Source: Pseudomonas graminis (GTDB taxonomy: Bacteria > Pseudomonadota > Gammaproteobacteria > Pseudomonadales > Pseudomonadaceae). Taken from it: a stretch of DNA of 64,000 bases. Within the stretch, counting starts at the first letter, position 1. Every line of letters begins with the position of its first letter. Of this stretch, positions 47,994 through 56,139 are shown piece after piece. The DNA lies in NCBI RefSeq assembly GCF_001705435.1, contig NZ_MDEN01000065.1, forward strand, positions 248,001-312,000, in the 5' to 3' direction. A model generated the notes under the pieces. The model did no database searches. It saw only the letters and a program-made list of their open reading frames with translations, and was not told where the DNA came from. Position numbers and translations under genes: made by a program.

Positions 47994-48377
47994 TTACTTC
48001 ACTTTGAACGTAACATTTCCGGTTATTGGATGCGTGTCAGATGACACAGCGCGCCACTCCACCTTGTATGAGCCTGCGGTCAAAGGTGAAGCTGGTGTGA
48101 CGACCATGGTTTTAGGGTCGCTACCGCCAGCGACATTGGCCTTTACAGCCATGGGGGAGTTTGGCATGCCAGGCATGTCAGTCATGATCAGCTTGGCGCC
48201 AGAGAACTGAGTCACGAGGTTCTCGGAGAAATGCAGTTCGATCTTACTTGGAGCCGCACCCGCTTCACCTTCGGCGGGCGTGGACGACACGAGCTTAGGG
48301 TGAGCTTGGGCCAAGGCGCTCATCAGCAGGCCGCCAGACAGCGCAACAGCAACAGCAGTAGTTTTGAAAATAGACAT
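47994..48377 (-). CDS. copC: Periplasmic copper-binding protein CopC
   Basis: 127 residues from the ATG at 48375-48377 with AGGAG upstream. Signal peptide ends ALAQA, leaving the mature N-terminus at HPKLVSSTPAEG, so the N-terminal His can form the Cu(II) histidine brace. Further sites: HFSENLVTQFSGAKLIMTDMPGMPNSPM (Met-rich Cu(I) site) and SSDTHPITG. It has both Cu(I) and Cu(II) sites and works with CopD. Confidence 0.93.
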   Translation of the reverse strand: MSIFKTTAVAVALSGGLLMSALAQAHPKLVSSTPAEGEAGAAPSKIELHFSENLVTQFSGAKLIMTDMPGMPNSPMAVKANVAGGSDPKTMVVTPASPLTAGSYKVEWRAVSSDTHPITGNVTFKVK

Positions 48378-48445
48378 GCAAGGCTCCTCACAGCGCAAAG
48401 CTGTAGGTTTGAGGTTTGGTTTGTTGTGTCACTTTTAAGATGCGT

Positions 48446-49420
48446 TTAGAACCACATACGGACACCAAGAACTAGGCGTGCTTCGCTGCGGTCCTCGCCT
48501 TCTTCTCGGGCGTAATCGGCAGAGTTTCCATATGATCGGTTCCATGTCACCCCGATGTAGGGTGCGAATTCTCGCCGTATTTCATAACGTAATCTAAGGC
48601 CTAATTCGGTTTCGGATAGGCCAGATCCAATGCCGCGCTGAGGATCATTCTTTCCGTAAAAATTGATCTCGGCGGTGGGCTGAAGAATGAGCTTATTCGT
48701 CAGCAGAATATCGTAATCACCTTCTAGTCTCGCAGCGGTTTGGCCGCCCTCGCCAAGGAAAACCGTGGCTTCTGTTTCGAAGTTATAGAGCGCCAAGCCC
48801 TGAAGGCCAAACGCAGCCCACGTTTGCGGATCACCAGGTTTGAAATCCTGACGCACCCCACCCACCACGTCCCACCAGGGGCTGATAGCGTGACCCCATA
48901 ATGCTTGCGCCTCTGCCTGTTCGGTTTTGCCATTGGTCCGTTCACCCTCTGTGCGCAACCACAGACGGTCCACATCGCCGCCGATCCAACCTTTGGCGTC
49001 CCAGTTAAGGACGCTGCCTTCATCTGCGTTCTGCCATTCCAGCTGGTCAATGAGCATGAACGAGTTGTAGCCACTGTCATGTACTTCATGGCCGCCGGGA
49101 GCGTTATAGACAGCGGCTCTATCAGCATCCGTCAGAACAGGAATTGGCGTGCGGCTCTGAGTCGGCGCCTGCTGGGTCTTGGGGGCCATCCCGGTCATTT
49201 GGCTGTGGTCCATGCCCTGCATCTGGCTGTGATCCATGCCTTGCATCTGGTTATGGTCCATGCTCTGCATTTGGCTCTGATCCATACCCTGCATCTGCCC
49301 GTGGTCCGAGGCTTTGGCGCTGTCGGCTGCCGCTACCCATTGACTTGGGCCCAAGGTTAGCCCGGCAGCTACGACCGCTACGTGTACGTAGGTGATGCGC
49401 AAATTGGTTCTCATGGTCAT
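48446..49420 (-). CDS. copB: Outer-membrane copper protein CopB
   Basis: 324 residues: signal peptide, then Met/His-rich repeats (DHGQMQGMDQSQMQSMDHNQMQGMDHSQMQGMDHSQM, about 39-75), then the CopB beta-barrel (PVLTDADRAAVYNAPGGHEVHDSGYNSFMLIDQLEWQ...GEGGQTAARLEGDYDILLTNKLILQPTAEINFYGKND...LVLGVRMWF) ending in aromatic Phe as outer-membrane proteins do. GGAGGAG before the ATG; 3 bp after copA. It sequesters copper at the outer membrane. Confidence 0.94.
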   Translation of the reverse strand: MTMRTNLRITYVHVAVVAAGLTLGPSQWVAAADSAKASDHGQMQGMDQSQMQSMDHNQMQGMDHSQMQGMDHSQMTGMAPKTQQAPTQSRTPIPVLTDADRAAVYNAPGGHEVHDSGYNSFMLIDQLEWQNADEGSVLNWDAKGWIGGDVDRLWLRTEGERTNGKTEQAEAQALWGHAISPWWDVVGGVRQDFKPGDPQTWAAFGLQGLALYNFETEATVFLGEGGQTAARLEGDYDILLTNKLILQPTAEINFYGKNDPQRGIGSGLSETELGLRLRYEIRREFAPYIGVTWNRSYGNSADYAREEGEDRSEARLVLGVRMWF

Positions 49421-49423
49421 TTC

Positions 49424-51361
49424 TTACTCCTCCACACGTACTTCACGGAACATCCCCATTTCCATGTGGAAAAGTAGATGGCAGTGGTAAGCCCAACGCC
49501 CAAGCGCATCGGCGGTCACTCGATAACTACGCTTGGAGCCTGGGGGCATGTCGATCGTGTGCTTACGGACCATGAAATTGCCGTTCTCGTCCTCAAGGTC
49601 GCTCCACATACCATGCAGGTGAATCGGGTGAGTCATCATCGTATCGTTGACCAATACAACACGGACCCTTTCGCCGTATTTCAAACGTATCGGCTCTGCG
49701 TCGGAAAACTTCACGCCATTGAACGACCAAGCGAACTTATCCATATGACCTGTCAGATGGAGCTCAATCGTGCGACCGGGATCGCGGCCGTCGGGATCTT
49801 CAAAAGTACTTCTTAGATCCGAGTAAGTTAAAACCTTGCGCCCGTTGTCGCGAAGGCCCATGCCGGGGTCGTCGAGCTTCGGCGAGGTCGACATCGCCTG
49901 CATATCGACCAGCGGATTGTCTTTTTCGGTTTCTGGATGGGACTGCATAGCGCCCATCCCCGCCATCCCAGACATGCCGCCCATGGACATCTGGCTATGG
50001 TCCATGCCAGCCATGTCCATGCCTTTCATGTCCCCACCGTCCATACCAGACATACCTTGCATGCCGCCTTGGTCCATGCCCTGCATCTTGCTGTGGTCCA
50101 TGCCAGCCATGCTGTCCATGCCTTTCATGTCACCACCATCCATACCAGACATGCCTTTCATACCGCCCTGGTCCATGCCCTGCATCTTGCTGTGATCCAT
50201 GCCAGCCATGTCCCCCATGCCGGCCATCCCACCATGATCCATCCCCGCCATGCCCATGTCGGCCATGGTCACAAGGGGACGCGGATCTAACGGCGGTACT
50301 GGGGCAGTCAAACCGGCACGGGCAGCCAGCGTTCCACATGCATACCCTGTTCGGTCCATTGACTGGGCGAAAAGCGTGTACGCCTCTTGGGTGGGCTCGA
50401 CGATCACATCATAAGTTTCGGCTGTTGCGATCCTGAATTCATCCACGCTGACAGGCTTGACGTATTGTCCATCAGACGCCACTACCGTCATCTTCAACCC
50501 TGGGATGCGGACGTCAAAGTACGTCATCGCCGAACCGTTGATGAAGCGAAGGCGGATCTTCTCGCCTGGCCGGAAGATGCCCGTCCAGTTCATGTTTGGC
50601 GCTTGGCCATTCATCAAGTACGTGTAGGTCGCTCCACTCACATCTGCGATGTCAGTGGGGTTCATCTTCATTTCGGCCCACATCTTTCGATCAGCGACGG
50701 TCGACGACCACCCTTTTTCGCTGACGTCGTGAATGAAATCTGCAACCGTCCGTTTGTGATAATTGTAGTAATCGGACTGCTTCTTGAGCTTGCTCATCAA
50801 GGCGCCAGGGTCTTCGTCGGTCCAGTCGGTCAGCATCACCACATAGTCGCGGTCGTACTTGAAAGGCTCCGGCTCCTTGGCATCGATAACCAACGGCCCA
50901 TATACGCCGACCTGCTCTTGAAACCCGGAGTGGCTGTGATACCAGTAGGTGCCGTTCTGCTTGACCTTGAACTTGTAGACGTACATCCCGTCAGCTTCGA
51001 TGCCGTGGAAGCTGAGCCCCGGCACGCCATCCATGTTTGCTGGAAGAATTATTCCGTGCCAGTGAATGGACGTCGTTTCCTTTAACCGGTTCTTAACACG
51101 CAACGTGACTGTGTCGCCTTCCCGCCAGCGCAACAGCGGCCCAGGAATCCCACCATTGATAGCCATAGCCGTACGGGCTTTACCTGTGATGTTCACCGGG
51201 GTTTCGCCTATAAATAGATCGAACTCAGTACCCGACAGAGCGCTGGGCTGGCCTGGGCTGGTAACCGCCCATACAGGGGTGCGCCATAGCCCGAGGCCGC
51301 CGAGGATACCGCCAGCTGCGAGACCTTTTACGAAGGTGCGCCGAGAAGTCTTGGATTGCAT
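49424..51361 (-). CDS. copA: Multicopper oxidase CopA (TAT-exported)
   Basis: 645 residues. Twin-arginine signal SRRTFVKGLAAGG. Cupredoxin copper motifs: HWHG (100-103), WYHSHSG (141-145), HPIHLHG (about 578-584) and HCHLLFHMEMGMF (about 626-638), so all four coppers can be bound. A long Met/Asp/Gly-rich insert (about 370-475; repeats like MDHSKMQGMDQGGM) should bind additional Cu(I). It is the periplasmic oxidase of copABCD, oxidising Cu(I). A cop box lies 119 bp upstream of the start. Confidence 0.96.
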   Translation of the reverse strand: MQSKTSRRTFVKGLAAGGILGGLGLWRTPVWAVTSPGQPSALSGTEFDLFIGETPVNITGKARTAMAINGGIPGPLLRWREGDTVTLRVKNRLKETTSIHWHGIILPANMDGVPGLSFHGIEADGMYVYKFKVKQNGTYWYHSHSGFQEQVGVYGPLVIDAKEPEPFKYDRDYVVMLTDWTDEDPGALMSKLKKQSDYYNYHKRTVADFIHDVSEKGWSSTVADRKMWAEMKMNPTDIADVSGATYTYLMNGQAPNMNWTGIFRPGEKIRLRFINGSAMTYFDVRIPGLKMTVVASDGQYVKPVSVDEFRIATAETYDVIVEPTQEAYTLFAQSMDRTGYACGTLAARAGLTAPVPPLDPRPLVTMADMGMAGMDHGGMAGMGDMAGMDHSKMQGMDQGGMKGMSGMDGGDMKGMDSMAGMDHSKMQGMDQGGMQGMSGMDGGDMKGMDMAGMDHSQMSMGGMSGMAGMGAMQSHPETEKDNPLVDMQAMSTSPKLDDPGMGLRDNGRKVLTYSDLRSTFEDPDGRDPGRTIELHLTGHMDKFAWSFNGVKFSDAEPIRLKYGERVRVVLVNDTMMTHPIHLHGMWSDLEDENGNFMVRKHTIDMPPGSKRSYRVTADALGRWAYHCHLLFHMEMGMFREVRVEE

Positions 51362-51479
51362 ACCGATTTGTTCCCATCAGTCGGATGTATAGCTAGCACG
51401 TGAGATGCGCATATCAAGATTCAGATTAGCAGCCACGAGCGTGTTGGATGAAAGATGCCACAAGCCAGCCAACAGCATG

Positions 51480-51495
51480 ATTACAATTCGGTAAG
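51480..51495 (-). promoter_or_regulatory. cop box (CTTACCGAATTGTAAT on the minus strand) of copABCD
   Basis: TTAC-N6-GTAAT dyad, 119 bp upstream of copA and directed at it; it lies between the copA start and the 3' end of the PtrA-like gene. Confidence 0.72.
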
Positions 51496-51504
51496 GTTGG
51501 GATA

Positions 51505-51708
51505 TCAGCCGTGCGGCTTCGAGGCCTTAGACTCTTGCTGCGCCACATCGCGGTTTGGAGCCGCTGCCGCCGACTCGTTATAAGCCTGGACCGCGACCTC
51601 ACGCGCTTTCATCATCCGGTCAAACGTGCGGTCGCCGCCGCTTTCTGCAAGCGCGAAAGAAGAGATTGCCAAGCTGCAGGTCAGAACGAGAATTTTGGAG
51701 ATCTTCAT
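51505..51708 (-). CDS. PtrA-like small exported protein
   Basis: 67 residues: signal peptide MKISKILVLTCSLAISSFALA, then ESGGDRTFDRMMKAREVAVQAYNESAAAAPNRDVAQQESKASKPHG. The GGDRTFxRMM motif is the PtrA N-terminal-domain pattern. In P. aeruginosa PtrA is a small copper-inducible protein encoded beside copRS, so finding it within this regulon fits. A cop box lies 102 bp upstream; copABCD follows on the same strand with its own box. Confidence 0.78.
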   Translation of the reverse strand: MKISKILVLTCSLAISSFALAESGGDRTFDRMMKAREVAVQAYNESAAAAPNRDVAQQESKASKPHG

Positions 51709-51809
51709 GCTTTTTTCCTTGTGATACCTCTGCCTGATTGGCAGGAGGTGAAGCGTTGTGCTTGATGAGAATATTAAGTGAGTCAGGCTTTCAGCAGCCT
51801 TAGCCGAAA

Positions 51810-51825
51810 ATTACAAATCTGAAAG
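51810..51825 (-). promoter_or_regulatory. cop-type box (CTTTCAGATTTGTAAT on the minus strand)
   Basis: Dyad with one substitution, 102 bp upstream of the PtrA-like gene. Confidence 0.6.
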
Positions 51826-52195
51826 CTAAGCCGTCTGGCTCATCCTGCATTTTGGTGATATGCGGGGGGATAAAGGGATCTGGAAATTACCCCAGGCAAA
51901 CGTCCGTCTTCGCTCTGTCAACGATTTGCTGTAAGACCTACGCTAAGCAAGACGGAAACGGCGACTAGTCGGCAAACATCCGGTCGGGACAGCAACGGTT
52001 CCTGGCCACTGGTGCGCTTCTAATCTCAGCGCATTCATCAGCCCCATGAGAAGTGCTCACCATTGACGCGAGTGGAATTGCCTACGGTTAGCCTGAACTA
52101 TTTTTTAAGTTAGTTGAGGCCTGCAAGCGGTGCGGCGGGCGGAAAACTGCAAACCTAGGTTTTTGTCGTTTACGCCGAATCTGGCAGACAAAAAA

Positions 52196-52215
52196 AAGCG
52201 CCTTAACAGGCGCTT
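52196..52215. terminator. Hairpin AAGCGCC-TTAACA-GGCGCTT
   Basis: 7-bp arms preceded by an A8 run, so on the minus strand the stem is followed by T8. It is the natural terminator of the OprD-family gene transcribed leftwards from 53772. Confidence 0.75.
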
Positions 52216-52446
52216 AAAGATTCACCTTGACCAAAGGAGCATGGGAGCTTCTAAAGGTGAATGTCGTACCGACAGGATATACCTTTCGGCCTAAGTACAT
52301 GATATGCACAACCTGTTAAACCATGCAGGCCTATCCAAGGCTATTTATCTGCATCATTAAATAATGCACAATCCTAACCGTGTGAGCCTAACAACTGGCG
52401 CGATTTTGCCATTTCAGCTGCTAAACGTAGAGGTAGCCTCTGTTTG

Positions 52447-53772
52447 TCAAAGCACACTGAGAGGGTACTCTACAATCAGTCTGATTTCGTCCAGGTCGGA
52501 CTCAAATGCTGTGGCTCTAGTTGTAGCCTGCCGAACCCGGAATGACATGTCCTTCAAGCTACCGGCTTGAACGACGTATTTGGCTTCGATGTCTCGCTCC
52601 CAGCGTTTCTGATCTTTTAGCGGATTTCCATCGGAATCTCGACGCATGTAGGTGCTGTTGGCACTAGAGTAATCAGCGTCCGTTCCCTTGCCATAGCGAG
52701 TCATGAACGAAAGGCCTGGCACGCCGAAGTTGCTCATGTCCAAGCTGTATGTCGCCATCCATGAACGCTCTTTAGGCGAATTGAAATCGCTGTATTGAAT
52801 GGAGTTGGCAACGTAAATCGAGTCGGATTGTCTGAGATAGTCAAAATCGTCATCCCCTTGGTTTCTCTGATGCGAAATTGACAAGGTATGAGAACCGTAT
52901 TTCAGGCCCACCTTAATGCTCCAGATATCATTATCGAACTTGCCAAGAAGTTTCTTCCCATCATCCGTTGCGTTGTAATAGTTCACACTGCCCGTTAAGG
53001 CCATCTGGTCAGAAAGTGGGTACACGTATAAAGCAGAGGCGTATTTCTGGTCCCAGGCATCTTTCAACTTGCTTCCGTAAAGGCTGAGCGTTAAACGGTC
53101 AGTTGCATCGTAGTCGCCGCCAAAATATGCAACCCAGGGCGAATTGACTGGACCAGCATAGAAGGTCTCGAAATTATCGCGCATGGACGTGGACTGGGGC
53201 TGGCTCATGGAGTGGAGCCTACCGCCCTGAAGGGTCAAGCCGGAAATGCTTTTGTTGATGGCAGTCACGCCGCGGAAGCTCTCGGGCAGCACGCGGGAGT
53301 CACCATACGAAACCACAGGCGTAACAGGGAATACGTCACCAACGTTAACAACGGTATCAAATGCTCGTGCTTTAAGTGAGCCACCCACCTTGGTGTACTC
53401 GTCGTCTGCCTTACCGTCGTTGTACACAGGCAGAACGTTGAAGGAGCTCTGCAAACCGTTTCTTCCTCTCCCGGTGTCGAGCTTCAAACCCATAAGGGCA
53501 AACGCGTCGACCCCGACACCGAATGTACCCTGGGTGAAGCCTGATTCAAATTTGCCAATGAACCCCTGCGCAGAAGCCTCGGAGTAACCGTTCCCAGTAG
53601 GGCTAGACTGCCCTTTGCGGCTGTCTCGATTCATATAGAAAGTTCGGCTCAACACATTTAGAGTGCTGCCCTCGACGAACCCCTCCTTCTGCTCCTCCGC
53701 GGAGCCAACAATAGGCGCAACACCAGCGAGGGTCGAAAGGATGGCGAGAGATATTTTTTTGAGGTGAGTCAT
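52447..53772 (-). CDS. OprD-family outer-membrane porin
   Basis: 441 residues with signal peptide ending VGSAEE and 18-strand barrel features: EGFVEGSTLNVLSRTFYMNRDSRKG, FIGKFESGFTQGTFGVGVDAFALMGLKLDTGRG, VNVGDVFPVTPVVSYGDSRVLPESFRGV, RSWMATYSLDMSNFGVPGLSFMTRYGKGTDAD, and a C-terminal aromatic/hydrophobic VEYPLSVL. OprD-family porins admit basic amino acids or small carboxylates. Its cop-type box (124 bp upstream) implies copper control. It might replace or adjust permeability, or be the equivalent of porins seen in other copper loci. Confidence 0.88.
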   Translation of the reverse strand: MTHLKKISLAILSTLAGVAPIVGSAEEQKEGFVEGSTLNVLSRTFYMNRDSRKGQSSPTGNGYSEASAQGFIGKFESGFTQGTFGVGVDAFALMGLKLDTGRGRNGLQSSFNVLPVYNDGKADDEYTKVGGSLKARAFDTVVNVGDVFPVTPVVSYGDSRVLPESFRGVTAINKSISGLTLQGGRLHSMSQPQSTSMRDNFETFYAGPVNSPWVAYFGGDYDATDRLTLSLYGSKLKDAWDQKYASALYVYPLSDQMALTGSVNYYNATDDGKKLLGKFDNDIWSIKVGLKYGSHTLSISHQRNQGDDDFDYLRQSDSIYVANSIQYSDFNSPKERSWMATYSLDMSNFGVPGLSFMTRYGKGTDADYSSANSTYMRRDSDGNPLKDQKRWERDIEAKYVVQAGSLKDMSFRVRQATTRATAFESDLDEIRLIVEYPLSVL

Positions 53773-54217
53773 ATGCGCTCCGTACGAATCGGCAGATTGC
53801 TTTAAAAGACATATCGACCTGTTTTATTATTGTTTAAGAGCCACCGGCAAGCGCAGATGTTGATGACTGGAAGCTTACGAACAGATGACGCCAAAATTAC
53901 ATTTATGAAAGCTTCAACAGGCTCCTTGGAACGCATTAACGCCACAGCGTTGGAGACATTTGACCGCTGGTGCCGGCGACCAAGTCTTTCGAGATTATAA
54001 AGCCATCGCTTCCGACCTGTGATACCGAAGCTGCACAATGGGTAGTTACTCGTGATGTGAGCCGACTTACGCAGTGCTTGGTGCGCAAGCATTGGGCGGC
54101 CACGTTAAAAAAACCCGCCTCGAATGGCACCTGCTCTGATTTTCTTTGACTAAGGTAAGTGAACAGGTCTTTAGTCACGGTCCTGTACTGACAGCCAAAA
54201 AGCTCTGAGGTAGACCA
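53773..54217. other. Intergenic region between the OprD-like and DUF305 genes
   Basis: 445 bp with the cop-type box at 53896-53911. Minus-strand frames at 53802-54178 contain no recognisable sequence. A promoter for the plus-strand DUF305 gene must lie in the right half, but none is obvious. Confidence 0.45.
53896..53911 (-). promoter_or_regulatory. cop-type box (CTTTCATAAATGTAAT on the minus strand)
   Basis: Dyad with one substitution, 124 bp upstream of the OprD-like gene. Confidence 0.6.
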
Positions 54218-54613
54218 ATGATCAAGAAATTTCTCGCTTGCACTTCGCTTGGAACCGTTCTTTTTGCGGGCCTTGTGCCGTTGTCATTCGCAGCTAACAA
54301 CGACGCTCACTCGGCTTACACTGAGAAAAATAGCCAGAACAAGGCCGCTTCGTCCGCCATGAGCGGAGCAGCATCGGACGAATATGAAAAGGCAATGCAA
54401 AAGATGAACCAAGGGATGATGAAAGGCATGACTTCTGACCCATCGGAAAGCTGGGCCAGGATGATGGTCGAGCATCATCAAGGCGCTATCGATATGTCCC
54501 AAATCGTGTTAAAGAATACAGACGATCCAACGATCAAACAGATGGCAGAGAAAACCATCAAAGACCAAACCGCAGACGTCGCGAAACTGAAAGCCTGGCT
54601 CAGCAAACACTAG
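54218..54613 (+). CDS. DUF305 periplasmic copper-binding protein (CopM-like)
   Basis: 131 residues: signal peptide MIKKFLACTSLGTVLFAGLVPLSFA, a Met-rich stretch (YEKAMQKMNQGMMKGM), then the DUF305 core WARMMVEHHQGAIDMSQIVLKN...IKQMAEKTIKDQTADVAKLKAWL. The EHHQGAIDM motif and Met residues bind Cu. Similar proteins (CopM) reduce periplasmic copper toxicity. GAGG precedes the ATG. It is divergent from the OprD-like gene. Confidence 0.87.
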   Translation: MIKKFLACTSLGTVLFAGLVPLSFAANNDAHSAYTEKNSQNKAASSAMSGAASDEYEKAMQKMNQGMMKGMTSDPSESWARMMVEHHQGAIDMSQIVLKNTDDPTIKQMAEKTIKDQTADVAKLKAWLSKH

Positions 54614-54648
54614 TCTTGGCCGGCAAGGTCAACATACTGGTACGCTAT

Positions 54649-54670
54649 AGCGGCGCCAGACGGCGCCGCT
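54649..54670 (+). terminator. GC hairpin AGCGGCGCC / GGCGCCGCT after the DUF305 gene
   Basis: 9-bp stem with a 4-nt loop, 36 bp past the stop codon. There is no T run, so it may be a 3' stabilising or Rho-type structure rather than an intrinsic terminator. Confidence 0.45.
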
Positions 54671-54856
54671 CCTCAAAATACGTTGCTTAGCTGTGGGTCT
54701 CGACTTAGAAACTTCCTAATTCATTGTCCGGCAGTCACGATAAGCGAAGTGCGGCTACAGACCTCAAGGGGATGAGAGTACGCGGCCCGTTCCGGATATA
54801 GCGCATGCCGCTGGACATGGCACGAGAGGCGCTCATTGGTCCGTGGAAGGAACTAT

Positions 54857-55612
54857 ATGGCGGAGCAGCACTTTAGCAAAAAGCTTCCCACAAGCCAGCG
54901 CGAAGGCGGCCTTGATTTGGTCAAATGGCTTGCATTGGTTACCATGGTGATCGATCACTTACGTATGGTCCTGCCAAATCTCACCGACCTTTTCATCCCT
55001 GGGCGCCTTTCGTTTCCGCTCTTCTGTCTCGTTATTGGTGCAAACGTCGCCCGCTCTACGAAGGGCGAATTCGCGACAAAGGCTAATGGGCGTTATTTAG
55101 GACTCATGCTGGCCTTTTCCGCTATCTCGGAGGTGCCCTACCGCTATTTCGAAATCGCTCAGACTTTCAACGTAATGCCTACCCTCACGTTGGGATTGGT
55201 AATAGCTTGGGGGGTTCATCACCGATGCCTATCCAGCGGTTTCTTGGCTATCGTAGGCTTGGCTGCAGCCATTCTGCTACATACGCCCTTGATGTATGGA
55301 TTCTGGGGATGCCTTATCCCTGCAGCTACACTAATCGCGATTCAGAAGAAGGCCGGCTTGTTTTGGCTCTTACCGGCCGTTTTATGCGTGGTCGTCAATA
55401 CGCGAGGGACTGCTTGGACTCGCGCCATGAATATGGAAGTTTCTTCAATCATGGCTTTACTCGTAGCTTTAGCTGCGCCGCTGATCGGACTTTGGCTTCT
55501 CCGTCGGAAAATAAACACCAAATTATGGCCGGTTACGGCTTGGAGTTATTGGTTTTATCCGCTGCACATTGTAGCGCTTCAAGGGCTAGGCCACCTCTAT
55601 CCAAACGCCTGA
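54857..55612 (+). CDS. TraX-family membrane protein
   Basis: 251 residues from the ATG at 54857 with AAGGA upstream; an earlier start at 54836 adds seven residues. About seven to eight membrane helices. TraX-family motif: GGLDLVKWLALVTMVIDHLRMVLP...IPGRLSFPLFCLVIGANVARS, then FSAISEVPYRYF and WSYWFYPLHIVALQGL. TraX acetylates F pilin at its N-terminus; homologues outside transfer operons have unknown substrates. Here it lies in the copper island, far from the relaxase and pil genes, so a pilin substrate is unlikely to be local. Confidence 0.8.
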   Translation: MAEQHFSKKLPTSQREGGLDLVKWLALVTMVIDHLRMVLPNLTDLFIPGRLSFPLFCLVIGANVARSTKGEFATKANGRYLGLMLAFSAISEVPYRYFEIAQTFNVMPTLTLGLVIAWGVHHRCLSSGFLAIVGLAAAILLHTPLMYGFWGCLIPAATLIAIQKKAGLFWLLPAVLCVVVNTRGTAWTRAMNMEVSSIMALLVALAAPLIGLWLLRRKINTKLWPVTAWSYWFYPLHIVALQGLGHLYPNA

Positions 55613-55697
55613 GGCTTTTGCAGCGATTATGGCAGTCGCCGACCATACCTTAATTCAGAAAATCAGTTGAGTACTGGCATGCCAAGGGCGCCCATGG

Positions 55698-55862
55698 GTT
55701 GTCACTCCTACTGTCGTGATGATGGTCGCTGAAACAGGCGCTGGCTACGTTACCGGATCGATGGCCCTACTGGCTGATGGGTTCCATATGGCAACGCACG
55801 CTGGTGATTGGGGATTGCAGCGACTGCCTACGCCTATGCAAAGCGTCATGCCACCGCGCTCG
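55698..55862 (+). pseudogene. Remnant of a cation diffusion facilitator (CzcD/DmeF-like)
   Basis: The frame VVTPTVVMMVAETGAGYVTGSMALLADGFHMATHAG matches the start of DmeF/CzcD-type CDF transporters, with the His and Asp of LLADGFHM. It then shifts frame (continuing as IGIAATAYAYAKRHATAL) and ends abruptly. About 50 of about 300 residues remain. A lost zinc/cobalt efflux gene. Confidence 0.75.
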
Positions 55863-56074
55863 TTAAAAAATAGCGGCCCCGCTATCGAAGAGATTTGAAG
55901 CGCAAGACCGCGCTTGCCAGGAAGGTCAGATCAGCCTGACCAGTACGTAATTTAAAACCCGGTTTTTGCACTGTTCTTGACAGCCTCGGACACATTGTCA
56001 GTTTGCACCCATACGGCTCAGCCTCCACCTCTTCGTGCGTCCGTAAGACTGCGTCGCGAGTTTGACCTGAGTCC

Positions 56075-56105
56075 TTGACTTTCCCACGATGAAAAGGTTT
56101 ACGGT
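56075..56105 (+). promoter_or_regulatory. MerR/CueR-type promoter with 19-bp spacer
   Basis: TTGACT (56075-56080) and TACGGT (56100-56105) are separated by 19 bp containing an imperfect dyad (CTTTCCC...GAAAAGG). This is the layout of promoters twisted by MerR-family activators such as CueR, and it lies 35 bp before the HMA-type copper ATPase gene. Confidence 0.7.
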
Positions 56106-56139
56106 GCCAGTATGTTGAAGGCAATGTAAATGACCAAAC

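Larger units (their letters stand above)
51709..52446. other. Intergenic region upstream of the PtrA-like gene
   Basis: 738 bp. It contains the cop box at 51810-51825 and the terminator at 52196-52215. The rest (51830-52190 and 52216-52446) shows no gene; short frames have no coding character. Confidence 0.5.

Noticed and set aside
48117..48128. Minus-strand GGCGGTAGCGA resembles the ops element recruited by RfaH/NusG-like proteins.
   Set aside because: It lies in the middle of copC coding sequence (GGS codons), not in a leader region, and there is no link to the antiterminator at 17 kb.
49144..50339. Long plus-strand and alternate frames in the copA/copB Met-rich repeats.
   Set aside because: Shadows of the repetitive Met/His/Gly codons in copA and copB.
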